Shown here in pieces: positions 50,116-62,234 of a stretch of 64,000 nucleotides of DNA. The position numbers and the translations under genes were made by a program. This stretch comes from Cokeromyces recurvatus (Eukaryota; Mucoromycota; Mucoromycetes; Mucorales; Mucoraceae), in NCBI RefSeq assembly GCF_025118155.1, contig NW_026251407.1:248001-312000 (forward strand), read 5' to 3'. Each line of letters opens with the position of its first letter. Position 1 is the stretch's first letter. The notes under the pieces are model-generated. The model was not told the DNA's origin. It saw nothing but the letters and a program-made list of their open reading frames with translations, and searched no databases.

Positions 50116-50528
50116 CAAATAGTATGGATATCTTATTTTTTTTTATATACATATACATATACATATATTTATATAGTGGCAGGAACCCAACTTTACACTG
50201 TTTTATGGAAAAAGCAATTTGCTTATCCCATTTATCGGATGTCAAATCTTGATTTAAATAGAGATGGATTAGATGAGCTTATTGTTACTACTATGTATGG
50301 TGTTCATGTGTTTCAGGTAAAATAATATATACATGTATATCTTAATAAAATAACAGCAACAATCAATAAACATATCTGTATATATAATAGCCAAACATGA
50401 AGAAAGCAAGAGATCGTTTACTTGAAGTGCTTCAATTTGTAGAAGCGGCTAAACGTCAAAAATATGAGCTTTTAATTGAATGGCAACATCAAAAAGAACT
50501 CGAAAAATCAATTGTATTTGAACAATAA
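48395..50528 (+). CDS. KPTN: Kaptin homologue (KICSTOR subunit)
   Basis: Eleven exons, 48395-48477, 48530-48651, 48765-48931, 48993-49174, 49239-49314, 49375-49457, 49515-49612, 49675-49761, 49849-50070, 50177-50316 and 50391-50528, join in frame to about 465 aa (human Kaptin is 436). Matching blocks in order are LTSMDGIIHLYTQ, FIELPSSIFFPLLG, then LPLSGNFDSVLCSHVMDVDW, DGDKEILIGTYGRQVLIYK and LDLNRDGLDELIVTTMYGVH. These are the FG-GAP/beta-propeller repeats that Kaptin shares with ITFG2. In animals Kaptin is part of KICSTOR, which tethers GATOR1 at lysosomes to repress TORC1 when nutrients are low; it was first described as actin-associated. Exon 2 to exon 3 is the least certain join. Its stop lies 23 bp from that of the convergent PI4KII gene. 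Confidence 0.85.
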
Positions 50529-50551
50529 ATAATATTAATAATAATAATAAA

Positions 50552-51331
50552 CTAACAGCATGTAAAATATGTTCTACTCTTTACAACCTCAACTGTTTCC
50601 ATAATAACAGTAACTCTTTTTAGTTTGTGTCGTTCCTCAAAATCACTATCCTCAGAATAACTACACTCAAGTATTTCGCCATCACTATCAAATGCACGAT
50701 AACAGTTCCTATTCTTCTTCTTATTCTTCTTTTTGTTCTTCTTTTTCTTCTTTTTATAGCTTCGACTTAAATCAAATGATTTTCTAATCTTATCTTGCCA
50801 ACTATGCTGCGTAGGAAAATAGCTTGTAGCTTCATTATGAATCTCTGCTCCTAGGTCAAGAGAGGTAGATCGTTTTGTTCGTGATAAAGGTTGGCTTGTT
50901 AAAGAGCCATCTTGTTGATATCTTAAATCTCGATTCTGTAACACTTTTTCATCATATTCAATAAGAACTTCTTCTTGACGAATAACAACGCGTTGCATGG
51001 CAACCAAATCAATCGGTCCTGCCGTAGGGTCCTTCAAGACACGTACAATATTAAACCCTTGTCCCTTCAATACGGCTATCTGTCGTTGAAACATTTTTTC
51101 GTCAAAATCAGTGTCTAATTCAAAAAGAGTACGCATCTCACGTACTGTCTCACGCCACCAAAGAGGATCAGATAAGAGAGGTAAAAATTGTTTGCGAGTC
51201 GCATTTGAAAAGGGTTGACTAATGAGTACATCAGGCATAGCAATCCAGCCATAGGGGTAAGATCTCCATTGATCGGGATGTTTGTAGGGGAAAGCAAGGC
51301 CGTTATCAATGGCAGCAATATGAATGTGACC

Positions 51332-51362
<31 letters not shown>

Positions 51363-51531
51363 GAGATATCATCGTCGGTGGTACAATCACTACTACTACT
51401 ACTACTACTACTACCATTAGAGGATGATGAATACTGGGTCTTTTTAGTTGTTGGGGGACAATATTTTATCATCCAATTGTCTAACCCACGATCTTTATAA
51501 AATAAAATGAATCTCTTTAGTGATAAATGCT

Positions 51532-51576
<45 letters not shown>

Positions 51577-53162
51577 AATTCTTACCTGTATTTCGGATAA
51601 GATAATCCAAAATAACCAATTGTTCAAATTCACGACGAAATTGACGCTGCATTTGTGGGGTCCATTTAAATGTATTTTGCTCTTCGTTTATTTGTTTTTT
51701 GTTCTGATGTTTTAATGGAGGTGTTATAACAGCAGGTGATTTAGCAAGAAAATGATTGGATGTAGTTTCGTTGGTAATAGATGCTGCTGCTGCTTCTGCT
51801 GCTACTAAAACAGGTGTTGTTGCAACATGGGTATGATCACTATCATCCTCCTCTTCTTGTTCATCCTCTTCAGTAAGAACAGTTTCATTTCTACCAAGAC
51901 ATCCACCCCATACGGATCTTCTGCTTGTCGCTCTACTACCTATATCTTGACCCTCTTCATAATTACCATGCACTGGAAAAGGATGATCCCTAAGGAATAC
52001 ATTAGCATCCTTATAATCTCTTAAAAAGCACTGAAAACTTCCAATCTTGGGAGGTAATCCATGAGAATCATGCCGATCTAAATAATCATAATGAAAACTA
52101 GGAGACGCTAAATGAATAACGTCTGTATAAGGCACAATCATCGTTCCCAATTTGCGATCAATAAGAGATGCAGCAGCCTCTGAAAGATAACCTAAATTGG
52201 GAATAAGACAAGAACGACCAAAGAAACAAGGGAAAAGATGACGATGAATCCATTTCATCCATTTTGGATTTAAACGACCATAAGGTTCCTCATTCTTGGG
52301 TTTAAAGACACCGATAATTTTACCTGATGTATTTCTGCAGAAATAAGATCCACTTGAACCCTGACTAATTCTTGTTGGTTGCATATTATTCTCTATAGCT
52401 GTTTGTATCGATTTTACTATTTCCCTGAATTTCTCTTCTGTCTCTGGTATTGGATCATTGAAAAGCTATTTGCATGCATAGTTATTAAATAACAAGTTTT
52501 ACTATTTCTCTTTCTATTTATTTATTTATTTTTTTTTTGATTGATTTTACTCTTTCATTTTGGTCCATGTCATTCGTTTCTTTCTTATTAAATAAAGGAG
52601 ATGTAATCATGGTATATTCATGTCTTTCTTCAGAGGGTTGCCACTTTACAAAAACAGAGCATGTAACTTGATCAGAAGGATCAATTTCTTCGTCTATCAC
52701 ATTTGTTTGTTTGAATGGATGTCGACTTTCTCCTATACCATTTTTGCCCTTAAACCTTCGACGATCGATAATAGCCCAGCCTTGTTCACTTATTATAGTT
52801 GTTTTATCAACTCCAATAGGTATATCACCATTTTGAAGATCTGCAACAATAACAGCAGGCAGTGATGAAAATGAAGCTGCAGAACTATTCATATCTTTAC
52901 GAAAAACAATAGGTAGTTTGGTTTCAAAGAATCGACGAGTGACATTTGTAGCGGTTGTTAGTGAAGGTCGAGATGAATTCGGAGGTGAGTGATGAGGTGT
53001 AGTTAGTTGTAAAGTTTGTGATAGTAAAGGAACAACGTTGCAATGACCATGATGATTAGAGACTAACACTGAGTTGGGATGTTGTAGTGCACTTTCCCCC
53101 TCATAGCCTTCATCTTCATCATCAAATTGAGCAACTCTACTATATTTGCTATTACTGAACAT
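50552..53162 (-). CDS. LSB6: Type II phosphatidylinositol 4-kinase
   Basis: Exons 53162-52551, 52465-51586 and 51492-50552 encode about 810 aa. The enzyme makes phosphatidylinositol 4-phosphate on Golgi, endosomal and vacuolar membranes. Visible parts are the Ser/Gly nucleotide loop (ISQGSSGSYFCRN), the ATP-lysine strand (IIGVFKPKNEEPYG), the family block FGRSCLIPNLGYLSEAAASL, the catalytic DRGLDNWMIKY (created by splicing exon 2 to 3) and IAAIDNGLAFPYKHP as the metal-binding motif. The Cys-rich palmitoylation motif that usually precedes FGR is reduced to FPCFF. The N-terminal 200 residues look disordered. Low-complexity inserts (Gln run, Ser run, Lys/Asn run) enlarge the protein beyond the yeast 607 aa. 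Intron 2 contains a 38-nt T tract (51534-51571). Confidence 0.92.
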
Positions 53163-54505
53163 GAAAAAAAAAAAAAAAAGCTGGGGTAAAAATATAAAAC
53201 AATAAAAGAAAATGACGAACTCAGACTGTAATGCATAGACTTCTAGTCATGTACCTATAAGAGGTGTTTAAATTTGAAATCTAAAAAAGAAAAAAAAAAG
53301 TAGCAAATTTGCATTTTTTTTTTTTTTTTTTTTGCATCCCGAATCTTTCCTTTTTGCTTATTATTACTGTTAAAATACACACTATCTCATAACGAATGTA
53401 CCTTCAAAATTCTTGAATTGCTTCAATATAATGGATGAGATTCTTGAAACTGAATTAATGGAAGTTGAAGGGAAACATCAGTTAATTTATATAAAGTTTC
53501 AACATTTGAATGGCAGCAATGGTATTCAGATGAAGTTGAAAGGCTTTAAAATAAAAGTGAACCTGAGCTTAAGCGTCTTTTGGATTTAAATACCTATGAA
53601 AGTTGCAACATTAAAATAAACAAAAACTTTTCAGAAACAAATATAGAGCAACAGTCAAAAGCTCAAGTAGTTAAAAAAAAAGGGGGGAGGAGGAGGAGAG
53701 AAAAAAGCTGCTAAAGCCAAAGCTAAATGACAGAGGTTCATACCGTTCCTATACTCCTTATCAAATACAAGAATTTTTTGGTCTTGTAATTGATCAAGGG
53801 ATACTGAAAGAAAAGCAGGATTAGCTGTTGATATTATAGTGAGGATAACACAACATTATGTAAAGTTGTATAAGGACGATGAAGAAAAACATTTATCAGG
53901 CACCATAATAAATATATCTATATGTATTACGTTCAGGTAGAAATAATAGGATAGCTTAAGGAGAAGCATACATACTTCTTTTTTAATTATTATTAAAAAA
54001 AATGTGGCTGTAGCTCTTTGGGAGGCAAGAATTGCATTACTTTCTGTCTGTCCTAATTTGATTTCAATTACATCATCTAGTCTTCATAATCATCTTGGAT
54101 ATTATATATCCCTTACTCTCAAGAAATTAAACAAATTTGTTGCTGCTAGAACGTCAGAGAAAAACTTACAGACACGTAGTGGAAGCAATATTGGAATGGA
54201 AATCAGATAAAGAAATGGACTGACATAATAACTGTGTTTTGATTGATGAAGTTGAGTTTAATATGCACATTAGACGAAATTTCGGCAGGTGAGTGAAGAG
54301 CTCCTACTAAAACAATTATTCCTTCTAACAACGATGTTACATTAACAATTATTGAGGCAATTTGTGAAAAAGGGGGGGATTGCTAATCTGACTTTGCACA
54401 AGCTAAAGACGGTTCAAAAGAAAAGTGTTAATAAAAAAAAGAGAGAGAAATAATAGAGAGGCAGCTAGTACCAAAGTAAATGCTACTATTGGTACACGAA
54501 ATGAG

Positions 54506-54551
<46 letters not shown>

Positions 54552-55641
54552 GTTTATTAGTAGCGTAATGAATATTTTAGATGCTCCTGAAATGATTGGT
54601 CGCGACTTTGTTATGGGTAATATTATTATACATAAGATTCCACAAAGTTCATGACATGATTATTAATCGAGGCTATAAAGCAGCTTTCCCATCTCCTTAT
54701 TTGCCCTTTCTAAAATCTTACTGAGCTGTTTTGAGCAAGATTTAAGTTAAGGCTGGTATAAGGACTGTCATTGATAATCTGAGTGATAGGAATAGAGAAT
54801 CCGCTAAACTAGTAACTATGAATGACTGTCAGGGCTAGATTTGGCATTGTTTTTCATTAATTCGACATATATCTAGCCCTTAAACCAACGCTATAAGTTA
54901 TTCTTAAGGCATAATTCATTTACAGGGATAAGTTTTAATATTTTTTTGAATAGTATTATTTGAATAAGTAACTAATATATAAAAGGCCTGATTTGAAAAA
55001 CTTCGTACGCGAAAAAAAAAAAAAAGAACAAAGGATCCAGCAGTCTATGTAAAGACAAAGAATATGAAACCAGTATCTAAAGAATTAAATAAAAATAGTA
55101 CGAATACGTGAATCAAAAGATAAAACTGAAGAAGGAGAAGAAAGGAGAAAAGAGAGAAAAAAATGAATAGCACAATTATAGATAGGTTTAAAAATACAAG
55201 ATAACTTACAGGATAAATATTTAGATATAGGAAAAAAGAAAATACAAGACATACTATTTTTAAAGCTTAAACTCAAATCAAGAAATATACACGACTTTAA
55301 GCTGCTTATAACTTATTCTGTTTTAAAGAAAGCGCGCTGAAAAAAAAATTCCCCTTTCTTCTTTTTCTCTACTGACTTATAGTAACTTGATCAAAGATAA
55401 CAAAAGTTCTTTTCTAAAATTGTGTTTAACGATGTTGGTTAAAACCATATAAACTGCTTTAAAAATATATGCATACATTATGCAGAAGAACACACTTATG
55501 CTGTCTATCACATATTATTATTCTGTGTGATCGGGGATTTTTTTTTTTCTAATCAAGTACAATTTTGCAATATGGCATTAAATTAATTCGTCTTTCTTTC
55601 TTTTTTTTTTAAAAAAAAAACTTCTTTTCAATTATTACATA
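53163..55641. other. Gene-free 2.5 kb with a dead Tc1/mariner copy
   Basis: Besides the transposon relic (about 53400-54760) it has a 40-nt T tract at 54509-54548 and a perfect 10-bp inverted repeat (AGGGCTAGAT 54831-54840 with ATCTAGCCCT 54871-54880). The rest, to the MFS gene, is AT-rich sequence with no coding signal. The PI4KII and MFS promoters lie at its two ends. Confidence 0.5.
53400..54760 (+). mobile_element. Degenerate Tc1/mariner transposase relic
   Basis: Plus-strand fragments line up with the order of a fungal Tc1/mariner transposase: YRSYTPYQIQEFFGLVIDQG and VRITQHYVKLYKDDEEKHLS (helix-turn-helix region, about 53735-53905), EAILEWKSDKEMD with CVLIDEVEFNMHIRRNFGR (first catalytic Asp, about 54180-54285), and ILDAPEMIGRDFVMGNIIIH (about 54575-54635), where the second catalytic Asp is replaced by Gly. 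A last piece near 54670-54720 (RGYKAAFPS) is where the third acidic residue should be. Many stops and frame changes make it inactive. A head segment, MDEILETELMEVEGKHQ (53433), may be its original start. I could not find matching inverted ends. Confidence 0.72.
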
Positions 55642-57255
55642 ATGACTAATAATACGAATAGATCATCATATATTGAATTGAAGTTACTGAGTATATTTAG
55701 TGTGGCATGTATAGGCTCAGGTCAAATGTTTTTACCTATTTTTTATAAACAAGTATTAGGTCTTGGAAATGATAAAATTGGCTTTATATATTCAATTAGT
55801 AAAAAAAATATATATTCATATATCAATTCTTTTATAAATGTATTATCTTTTAACTTTTTTTTTTGATGAAATAAAAAGCGCCATTTGTATCATTTGTTGC
55901 TTTCCCTTATTGGACTACACTCATCGATAAGACTCATGAATATAAAAGAATCATGATTAGTAACATGTTGATTGCGCTCATTGTAAGTTGTTTTTAAAAC
56001 ACACACACACACACACAATATTCACAATTTTCTACATATATACTCATATTGCAGTGTATTCTATCAATTGGGTTTGTACCTTATATTTCAGAAAAAGATT
56101 GGCTTCGTATTTTACTCATATCCATTTGTTGCTTTGGCTACGCCTTTTTTGGATACCCAGTCATTGCTGCTATCGTAGATACAGTCATTCTTAAAGTCTT
56201 GGGGGATAGAAAAGATGAGTTATATGGCAAACAAAAGATTGGTGTTCCAATTGGGTTTGCTCTTTCTGTCTTCTTGACAGGTTTTCTGACGGAGTATTTA
56301 AATTCCTCATATGCACTCTTCATTGTTTTCGGCTTTTCGAATATCTGCTTTATATTGACTGTTTGGCGAATGATTGATTTGAAGGATGAACATGTTGAGA
56401 CGATGAATGTCAATAATGACGACGATAACAAATGGTTAGCAAATGAGAATGATACAAGTTATGGTGTGATAACTCCCAGTAGTTCATCCTCTGCTGTCTT
56501 TATAGAAGATGATACCGAGACAGATGAAACGATAGCCTTTATAAAAAAGAATGAAGAAACTACAGTATCTATGTGGCATTTATTAAAAGACCCAGAGTCA
56601 TGTCAATTCTTTTTTTCAATGATGTTAATAGGCTATGGTATTGCTGTTGTGCAAGCATTCCTATATTTGTTTATTAAGAATGATTTACATGGCACACCAA
56701 CAATGATAGGCTTATTGGGGCCACTGGGAAGTAGTACGGAAGTGATTTGTTTCTTTTTCTCAAAAGAGGTAATATTTATCTATTACTACATTGTAGGAAT
56801 AATAATATAACCCTCATCGTTTCGTTTAGATAATTCATAGATTAGGCTCAAGTAAGATGTTGATTATTGCTCAATTCCTTTTAATTTATCGCTGCATCAC
56901 ATACATTATTTGTATTGATTCATCATCTTATGGTTCTTATTGGGCAACTGCAACTCAATTATTACACGGTATTGGATTTTCCATGACTTGGAGTGCAGGC
57001 GCTTTAAAAGCAGATGAAATTGCCCCTATTCACTTAAAGAGTAGTGCTCAAGGTTTATTAAATATGGCCTTTAATGGCTTAGGAAGTGGTTTAGGTGCTC
57101 TTATTGCTGGCTTCATTTATGAAAGGTGGGGTGCTAAGATAATGTGGTTTTTTACAGGATGCATAGGCGCCTTAAGTATATTCATCTATACCTCTCTTTT
57201 CGTTCGTCGAGTCCTATTTTTACCTATTTCAAACTTGATTAAAACATATAAATAA
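55642..57255 (+). CDS. MFS transporter (MFSD6 / MFS_1-like group)
   Basis: Exons 55642-55798, 55879-55982, 56055-56768 and 56830-57255 encode about 466 aa with roughly 11-12 hydrophobic segments. The start (KLLSIFSVACIGSGQMFLPI) and the following YSITPFVSFVAFPYWTTLID fit the MFS_1-like family, which includes nucleoside:H+ symporter-like and MFSD6 proteins. A long acidic cytosolic loop (about residues 205-265) separates the two six-helix halves. The last exon has the conserved QGLLNMAFNGLGSGLGALIAG followed by YERWG. It is a plasma or internal membrane transporter; the substrate cannot be told. All three introns are canonical and in frame. Confidence 0.88.
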
Positions 57256-57484
57256 TAATAAATTAGATACTAGATAGTCTACCTTTTATCCTTCATTGAG
57301 TAAATTAGATTATACATGCCAAATAGCTGTCACACACTTAGTTTCTGCATTATATATATTATCTATAAATAAATACATGTACGTAAAAAAAAAAAGATAC
57401 TATATCTTTATGCTTTTTAAGGAATAATATATTGTAGATATAAATAAGCATATATTTATAAAAAAGGATAATAGCGTTTTAAAA

Positions 57485-58118
57485 TCATTTTTTCTTGCTT
57501 GCTGCCCTTTTCCTCTCAAGAAAACGATCACGATACGTTTTTCTAGGTCGTAATGGTTCGATTGGATTTTCTGTAGATTGTATAAATTTTCTGAAAGGAA
57601 CACTTATACTCTATTTATTTCAAATGTTAAACATGTTATATACAATAGTAAGTTTCTTTTCTAGTATACCTCGTCATTAGTAGTAGTCGTATTATTATTT
57701 ACACTGAATTGTGGTGGTAACATGGGTAAATTCATCAGTGTTTCTTGCCAACGTTTCTGTTGTACGTAAAGTTAAAAAAAAATAATAATAATAATTTTAT
57801 AAATATATACTCGAGTCTATCTCTTACCCGTGATAACTCCTTTGCTTTCTCTTCCTTTTCTTTTGCATGCTTCTTTGCCAATTCAATCATTCTAAATTGC
57901 TCTTCTCTCTTCTCCCATTCTTGCTTTTCTCTTTCATATTTTTGTCGTTCTACTATTAATTCTATCGGTTTTTTTTCTTTAGATGGAGTTATTGATGTAT
58001 CTTTTTCAGCAAGCTCTTTTCTTTTTTTACGTCGTTTTTCAATTTTTTGTCTCTTTCGAAATTGCCAGCGTGGTAAACGATCTATCTTTTCTTTCAAATC
58101 ATCGTCGATTTTTGACAT
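57485..58118 (-). CDS. Small basic coiled-coil protein, function unknown
   Basis: Exons 58118-57828, 57756-57670 and 57610-57485 give about 167 aa. Exon 1 is almost entirely charged helix (KEKIDRLPRWQFRKRQKIEK, then repeated Arg/Lys/Glu heptads). Exon 2 adds KRWQETLMNLPMLPPQF, and exon 3 ends in a basic tail with RKTYRDRFLERKRAASKKK. It looks like a nuclear RNA-binding or spliceosome-associated helper, but I do not recognise a named family. An in-frame ATG at 58148 adds 10 residues. The acceptor of exon 3 was chosen because it alone keeps the basic tail in frame. It is divergent from the ribosomal protein L5 gene, with 172 bp between start codons. Confidence 0.65.
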
Positions 58119-58290
58119 TGAAATACATTTGTTCAATCGTGTAAGCAAGAATAAAAAAAAAAAAAAAAAAAAAAAAAATCCGCATCCATTCTATAACGAA
58201 AATTTTAAACTCAGTGCGGAATTAAAGATTATATTGAAAGAAGAGCTCTGGCAGGTATTTGATCCTTCCTTTACAAAGCAACGTCGAACA
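58119..58290. promoter_or_regulatory. Divergent promoter of coiled-coil gene and RPL5
   Basis: 172 bp between start codons, with a 28-nt A run at 58151-58178. Co-expression of the small basic protein with a ribosomal protein gene would hint at a role in ribosome or RNA biology, but this is only suggestive. Confidence 0.4.
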
Positions 58291-59573
58291 ATGGTACGTG
58301 TTTGATCAAAAGTACCAACTATCCTTCATAGTATCTTGTTAGATGATATCAGTATTTAAATTTAAACGGATGAATGGATTATGGATATAGATGAACGGGA
58401 TATTTTGAAGGAAGATTGGGATACTTTATATAGGAATTTCAACTAGCGAATTAGAATGTTAATTCACATTTTCATTCTCTTTGTTTTTTTTTTCTTTTAG
58501 CCTTTCGTCAAGCAACAAAAGAACAAGGCTTATTTCAAGCGTTATCAAGTCAAGTATCGTAGAAGAAGAGGTAGAGTTGAGATTTGTTATTAAAAAGGAA
58601 ATGATAAAAAAAAGAGGAAAAAAAAAGTAGCATTGGTCAATTTTGGTTAAATGGAACCAACTTTAAATATAACTGATGCACTCTTTTTTTCAATTCCTTC
58701 ATCTTTTTTTTAATGTTATCATTCAGAATAACATGAATAACTGAATTCAATTTTTTTTCTTAATTAGAGGGTAAGACCGACTACTATGCTCGTAAGAGAC
58801 TTGTCGTTCAAGCCAAGAACAAGTACAACTCTCCCAAGTATAGATTGGTTGTCCGTTTCACCAACAAGGACATCATCTGTCAAATTGTTTATGCTAAGCT
58901 CCAAGGTGATTTCGTTCTCTCTGCTGCTTACTCTCACGAACTCCCTCGTTACGGTATCAAGGGTGGTTTGACCAACTGGGCCGCTGCTTATGCTACTGGT
59001 CTTCTTCTTGCTCGTCGTACTCTTACCAAGCTTGGTCTTGCTGATAAGTACGAAGGTTTCACTGAACCTGATGGTTCTGTTCAAATGATTGAAGCCGCTG
59101 AAGATGCTCCTCGTCCTTTCAAGGCTTTCCTTGATGTCGGTCTCGCTCGTACCTCCACTGGTGCTCGTGTCTTTGGTGCCATGAAGGGTGCCTCTGATGG
59201 TGGTATCTTCATTCCTCACAACGGTAACCGTTTCCCTGGTTTCGATATTGAAACCAAGACCAACGATGATGAACTTCTCCGTAACTACATCTATGGTGTT
59301 CACGTTGCTGAATACATGGAATACCTCGAAGAAGAAGATGAAGAACGTTACAAGAAGCAATTCGCTACCTTCCTCAAGAATGGTATTACCTCTGACAAGG
59401 TTGAAGATATGTACGCTGAAGCTCATGAAGCTATCCGTGCTGATCCTTCTCCCAAGCCTACTGAAAAGAAGGGTAAGCCTGCTAAGCCTTACCGTAGATC
59501 CACTCCTCTCAACAGAAAGCAACGTCTTAACAAGATTAAGGAAGCTAAGGCTGCCTTCGAAGCTGCTAACTAA
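58291..59573 (+). CDS. RPL5: 60S ribosomal protein L5 (uL18)
   Basis: Exons 58291-58293, 58501-58570 and 58768-59573 give about 292 aa. L5 binds 5S rRNA with L11 and sits in the central protuberance of the 60S subunit. The first exon is just the ATG, directly followed by donor GTACGT, with a 207-nt first intron; exon 2 starts [20 protein letters not shown]. Exon 3 opens [15 protein letters not shown] and contains the uL18 core ([18 protein letters not shown]) and the eukaryotic C-terminal extension, ending in basic helices. Codon use is strongly biased, as in EF2. The long frame on the opposite strand of exon 3 is a by-product of that bias. Confidence 0.96.
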
Positions 59574-59607
59574 ATTATATTTTTTTTAAATAAAACAAAA
59601 AAATACA

Positions 59608-59780
59608 TGTACGCATTTATTTATTTATTTATTTATTTATTTGGTCAAAAGAGAATCCTTCATTATATGCATGTGACTTTTTTTTATTGTTTTATATTGT
59701 TTTTTCTAAATATATTTTAAATTGAAGGGTTTTATCTTTTTTTTATATCCATATCAACATTATTAACAAAAAATAAAAAA

Positions 59781-59821
<41 letters not shown>

Positions 59822-59823
59822 AA
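59608..59823. repeat. ATTT and AAAT microsatellites between RPL5 and the PhoD gene
   Basis: Tandem ATTT at about 59614-59643 and AAAT at about 59785-59822, the latter ending directly at the next start codon. No other signal is seen. Confidence 0.85.
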
Positions 59824-60584
59824 ATGCAAACAAAACCTGCACCACCTTTGCCAACCAGAGCAATGGAAAATCTTTCGATCAGAGGACAACCTATTGAGGT
59901 CATTTGTGGACCCTTATTACGATATATAGAAATTGATTATAATCGACGTTTATGGCGCGGTTCATGTTTGATTGTTATCAATTCCTCTCGCCCACCTTCC
60001 CTCACACTACAGATGATGAATTCATCCGGTCATACGCAAATGATAAAGCCAGCCAAGATAGAAGTGATTGATGTCTTTCGAAACCAGTATTATTTCTGGC
60101 GATATGAGCTTTACTGCCATTGACACATGAAGCGCAGACGGTGAGATATAGGATAGATGGTGATGGCCTTTCACAAGACACTTTTAGACACTTTGAATTC
60201 CATGTACCAGCCATCCAAGACTCCATGCGATTCATGTTTTATTCATGTAGTGGATTTTCAGATATCCCACAGGAAATAAAAGATAAATTTAATGAAAAGG
60301 AAGCACCTCTATGGCAGGATGTGTTGGATAGACATGAAGTGATGCCATTTCATGTCATGTTAGGAGGAGGTGATCAACTCTATCAAGATAGATTAATTCA
60401 TGAAGATTTCATGAAACCATGGTTAGCTGAAAAGAATCCTACTAAAAGACTTCAAATGAAGCTTCCACAATCTATGAAGGATGGATTTGAATTTTTTTAT
60501 TTTTGGAATTATGTGAAAAATTTTGGGTAAGACAAAAAGCGTTGTTGTAGTAAGTAGTAGTAGTGCACAGACCTAATCAATGCC

Positions 60585-60615
<31 letters not shown>

Positions 60616-61443
60616 ATGACATTTGTGTTGCCTCCATAATATAGATTTAAAGAAAGTCCTGTACAGGCTCAAGCCTATGCTTCTATTCCGTCCATTAATA
60701 TGTGGGATGATCATGTAAGCAAGAAGAAGAAAAGAAAAATGAATATTTAAAAAATTAATTATGTATTTCTTTTCTTTTCTTTTCTTTTTCAATCAAGGAT
60801 ATTATTGATGGTTATGGCTCTTATCCGGCTGATATGCAATCAGCAGATTGTTTTCAAGGTATGTCGTTGAAAATAGTCGTATTTTTATTATTATTATTAG
60901 TATTAGTAGATAGAAAGTAAATTTATTATTAATGTTGTTTGAATAGTACTTTTTGCAAATGCTTCTCGCTTTTATTATGCATTTCAGCAACATACAACAA
61001 TGGAACGCGCAGAAAAAGATGGCATGATTCGAGGCTCATTGCCTTCCTGTAATCATATTCTTACTACCTTAGGACCTGATATCGGATTCCTTGCATTGGA
61101 TGCGCGAGGAGAACGTACGAAATATGAAATTTGTAGCCAAAAATCATATCAAATCCTGTTTCATGAAATCTATAGACGCACACCGCCCACTATTAAACAT
61201 TTCATGGTTTTGACAGGTGTTCCGTTAGTTTATCCACGACTTACGTTATTTGAAAAAGCAATGGAGAGCGCAGCTAATTTTAATTTAGCTACTTTAGCGG
61301 GTAAAACGGGTTCTTTAGGTGACATTATCAATGGTCAATTGAATGAATGGAATGGAGATCCTGAATTATTAGATGATATGAATGACCGTAAAGTATTTCT
61401 AAACATGATATATTGTATAGTATAAAACTTAAATATGTATATG

Positions 61444-61474
<31 letters not shown>

Positions 61475-62187
61475 GTTTATATAGATTGGACAGCAGGCAA
61501 TCATGAATTAGAAAGAAAAGAATTTATAAAAAGATTACAAACGTTTGCAAAGGATACATCTGTAAGAGTATCATTTTTAGGTGGTGATGTACATTGCTGT
61601 GCTACAGGTAGATTATATTCAAAAGATATGAAAAATAAAGAAGAAGGGGACCCCTACTTGATGGTTCAAATTGTTTCTAGTGCTATCGTTAATGTGCCAC
61701 CACCTCAAGTGCTCTTGACCATCTTGAATCAAAATTCATCTTATGTTACCTTTGATGAAAATATTGAAGAAAAAATGTACAATCTTTTTAAATTTTCGCC
61801 TAATGGTAATTCTGTAAAGTAAACAAATATTATATAACATATGACAATATTAAAAAAAAGCTAATAATTCATTTTGTATACATTTATATTTAGAGAAAAA
61901 ACAAAAAGTTAATGGGAATGCGTAATTATTGTGCAGGATATTATAATGAGAATACGGGTAGCATCCATTTCTGGATTCAAGCAGAAGCAGAAGTAGGCGT
62001 TAAAGGAACTAGAGGTTATTTGGTAGAAGTACCAAAACTTGTATTTGGTCAAGTAGGTGCAAAGCTTCATACACAAAATCATAAACAACATCTACTCTCT
62101 ACCTCTAATAATAGCATTCATCCTTCAAATGTATATACTTCTTCTTCACAACAGCTACAACAACAACATCATCAACAAAATCCACAA

Positions 62188-62234
<47 letters not shown>

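Noticed and set aside
57745..58305. 186-codon plus-strand open frame
   Set aside because: It is the reverse of the Lys/Glu-rich coiled-coil gene and gives a Ser/Phe-rich translation.
58764..59522. 252-codon open frame antisense to RPL5
   Set aside because: Same cause as in EF2: biased codons of a ribosomal protein gene leave the opposite strand open.
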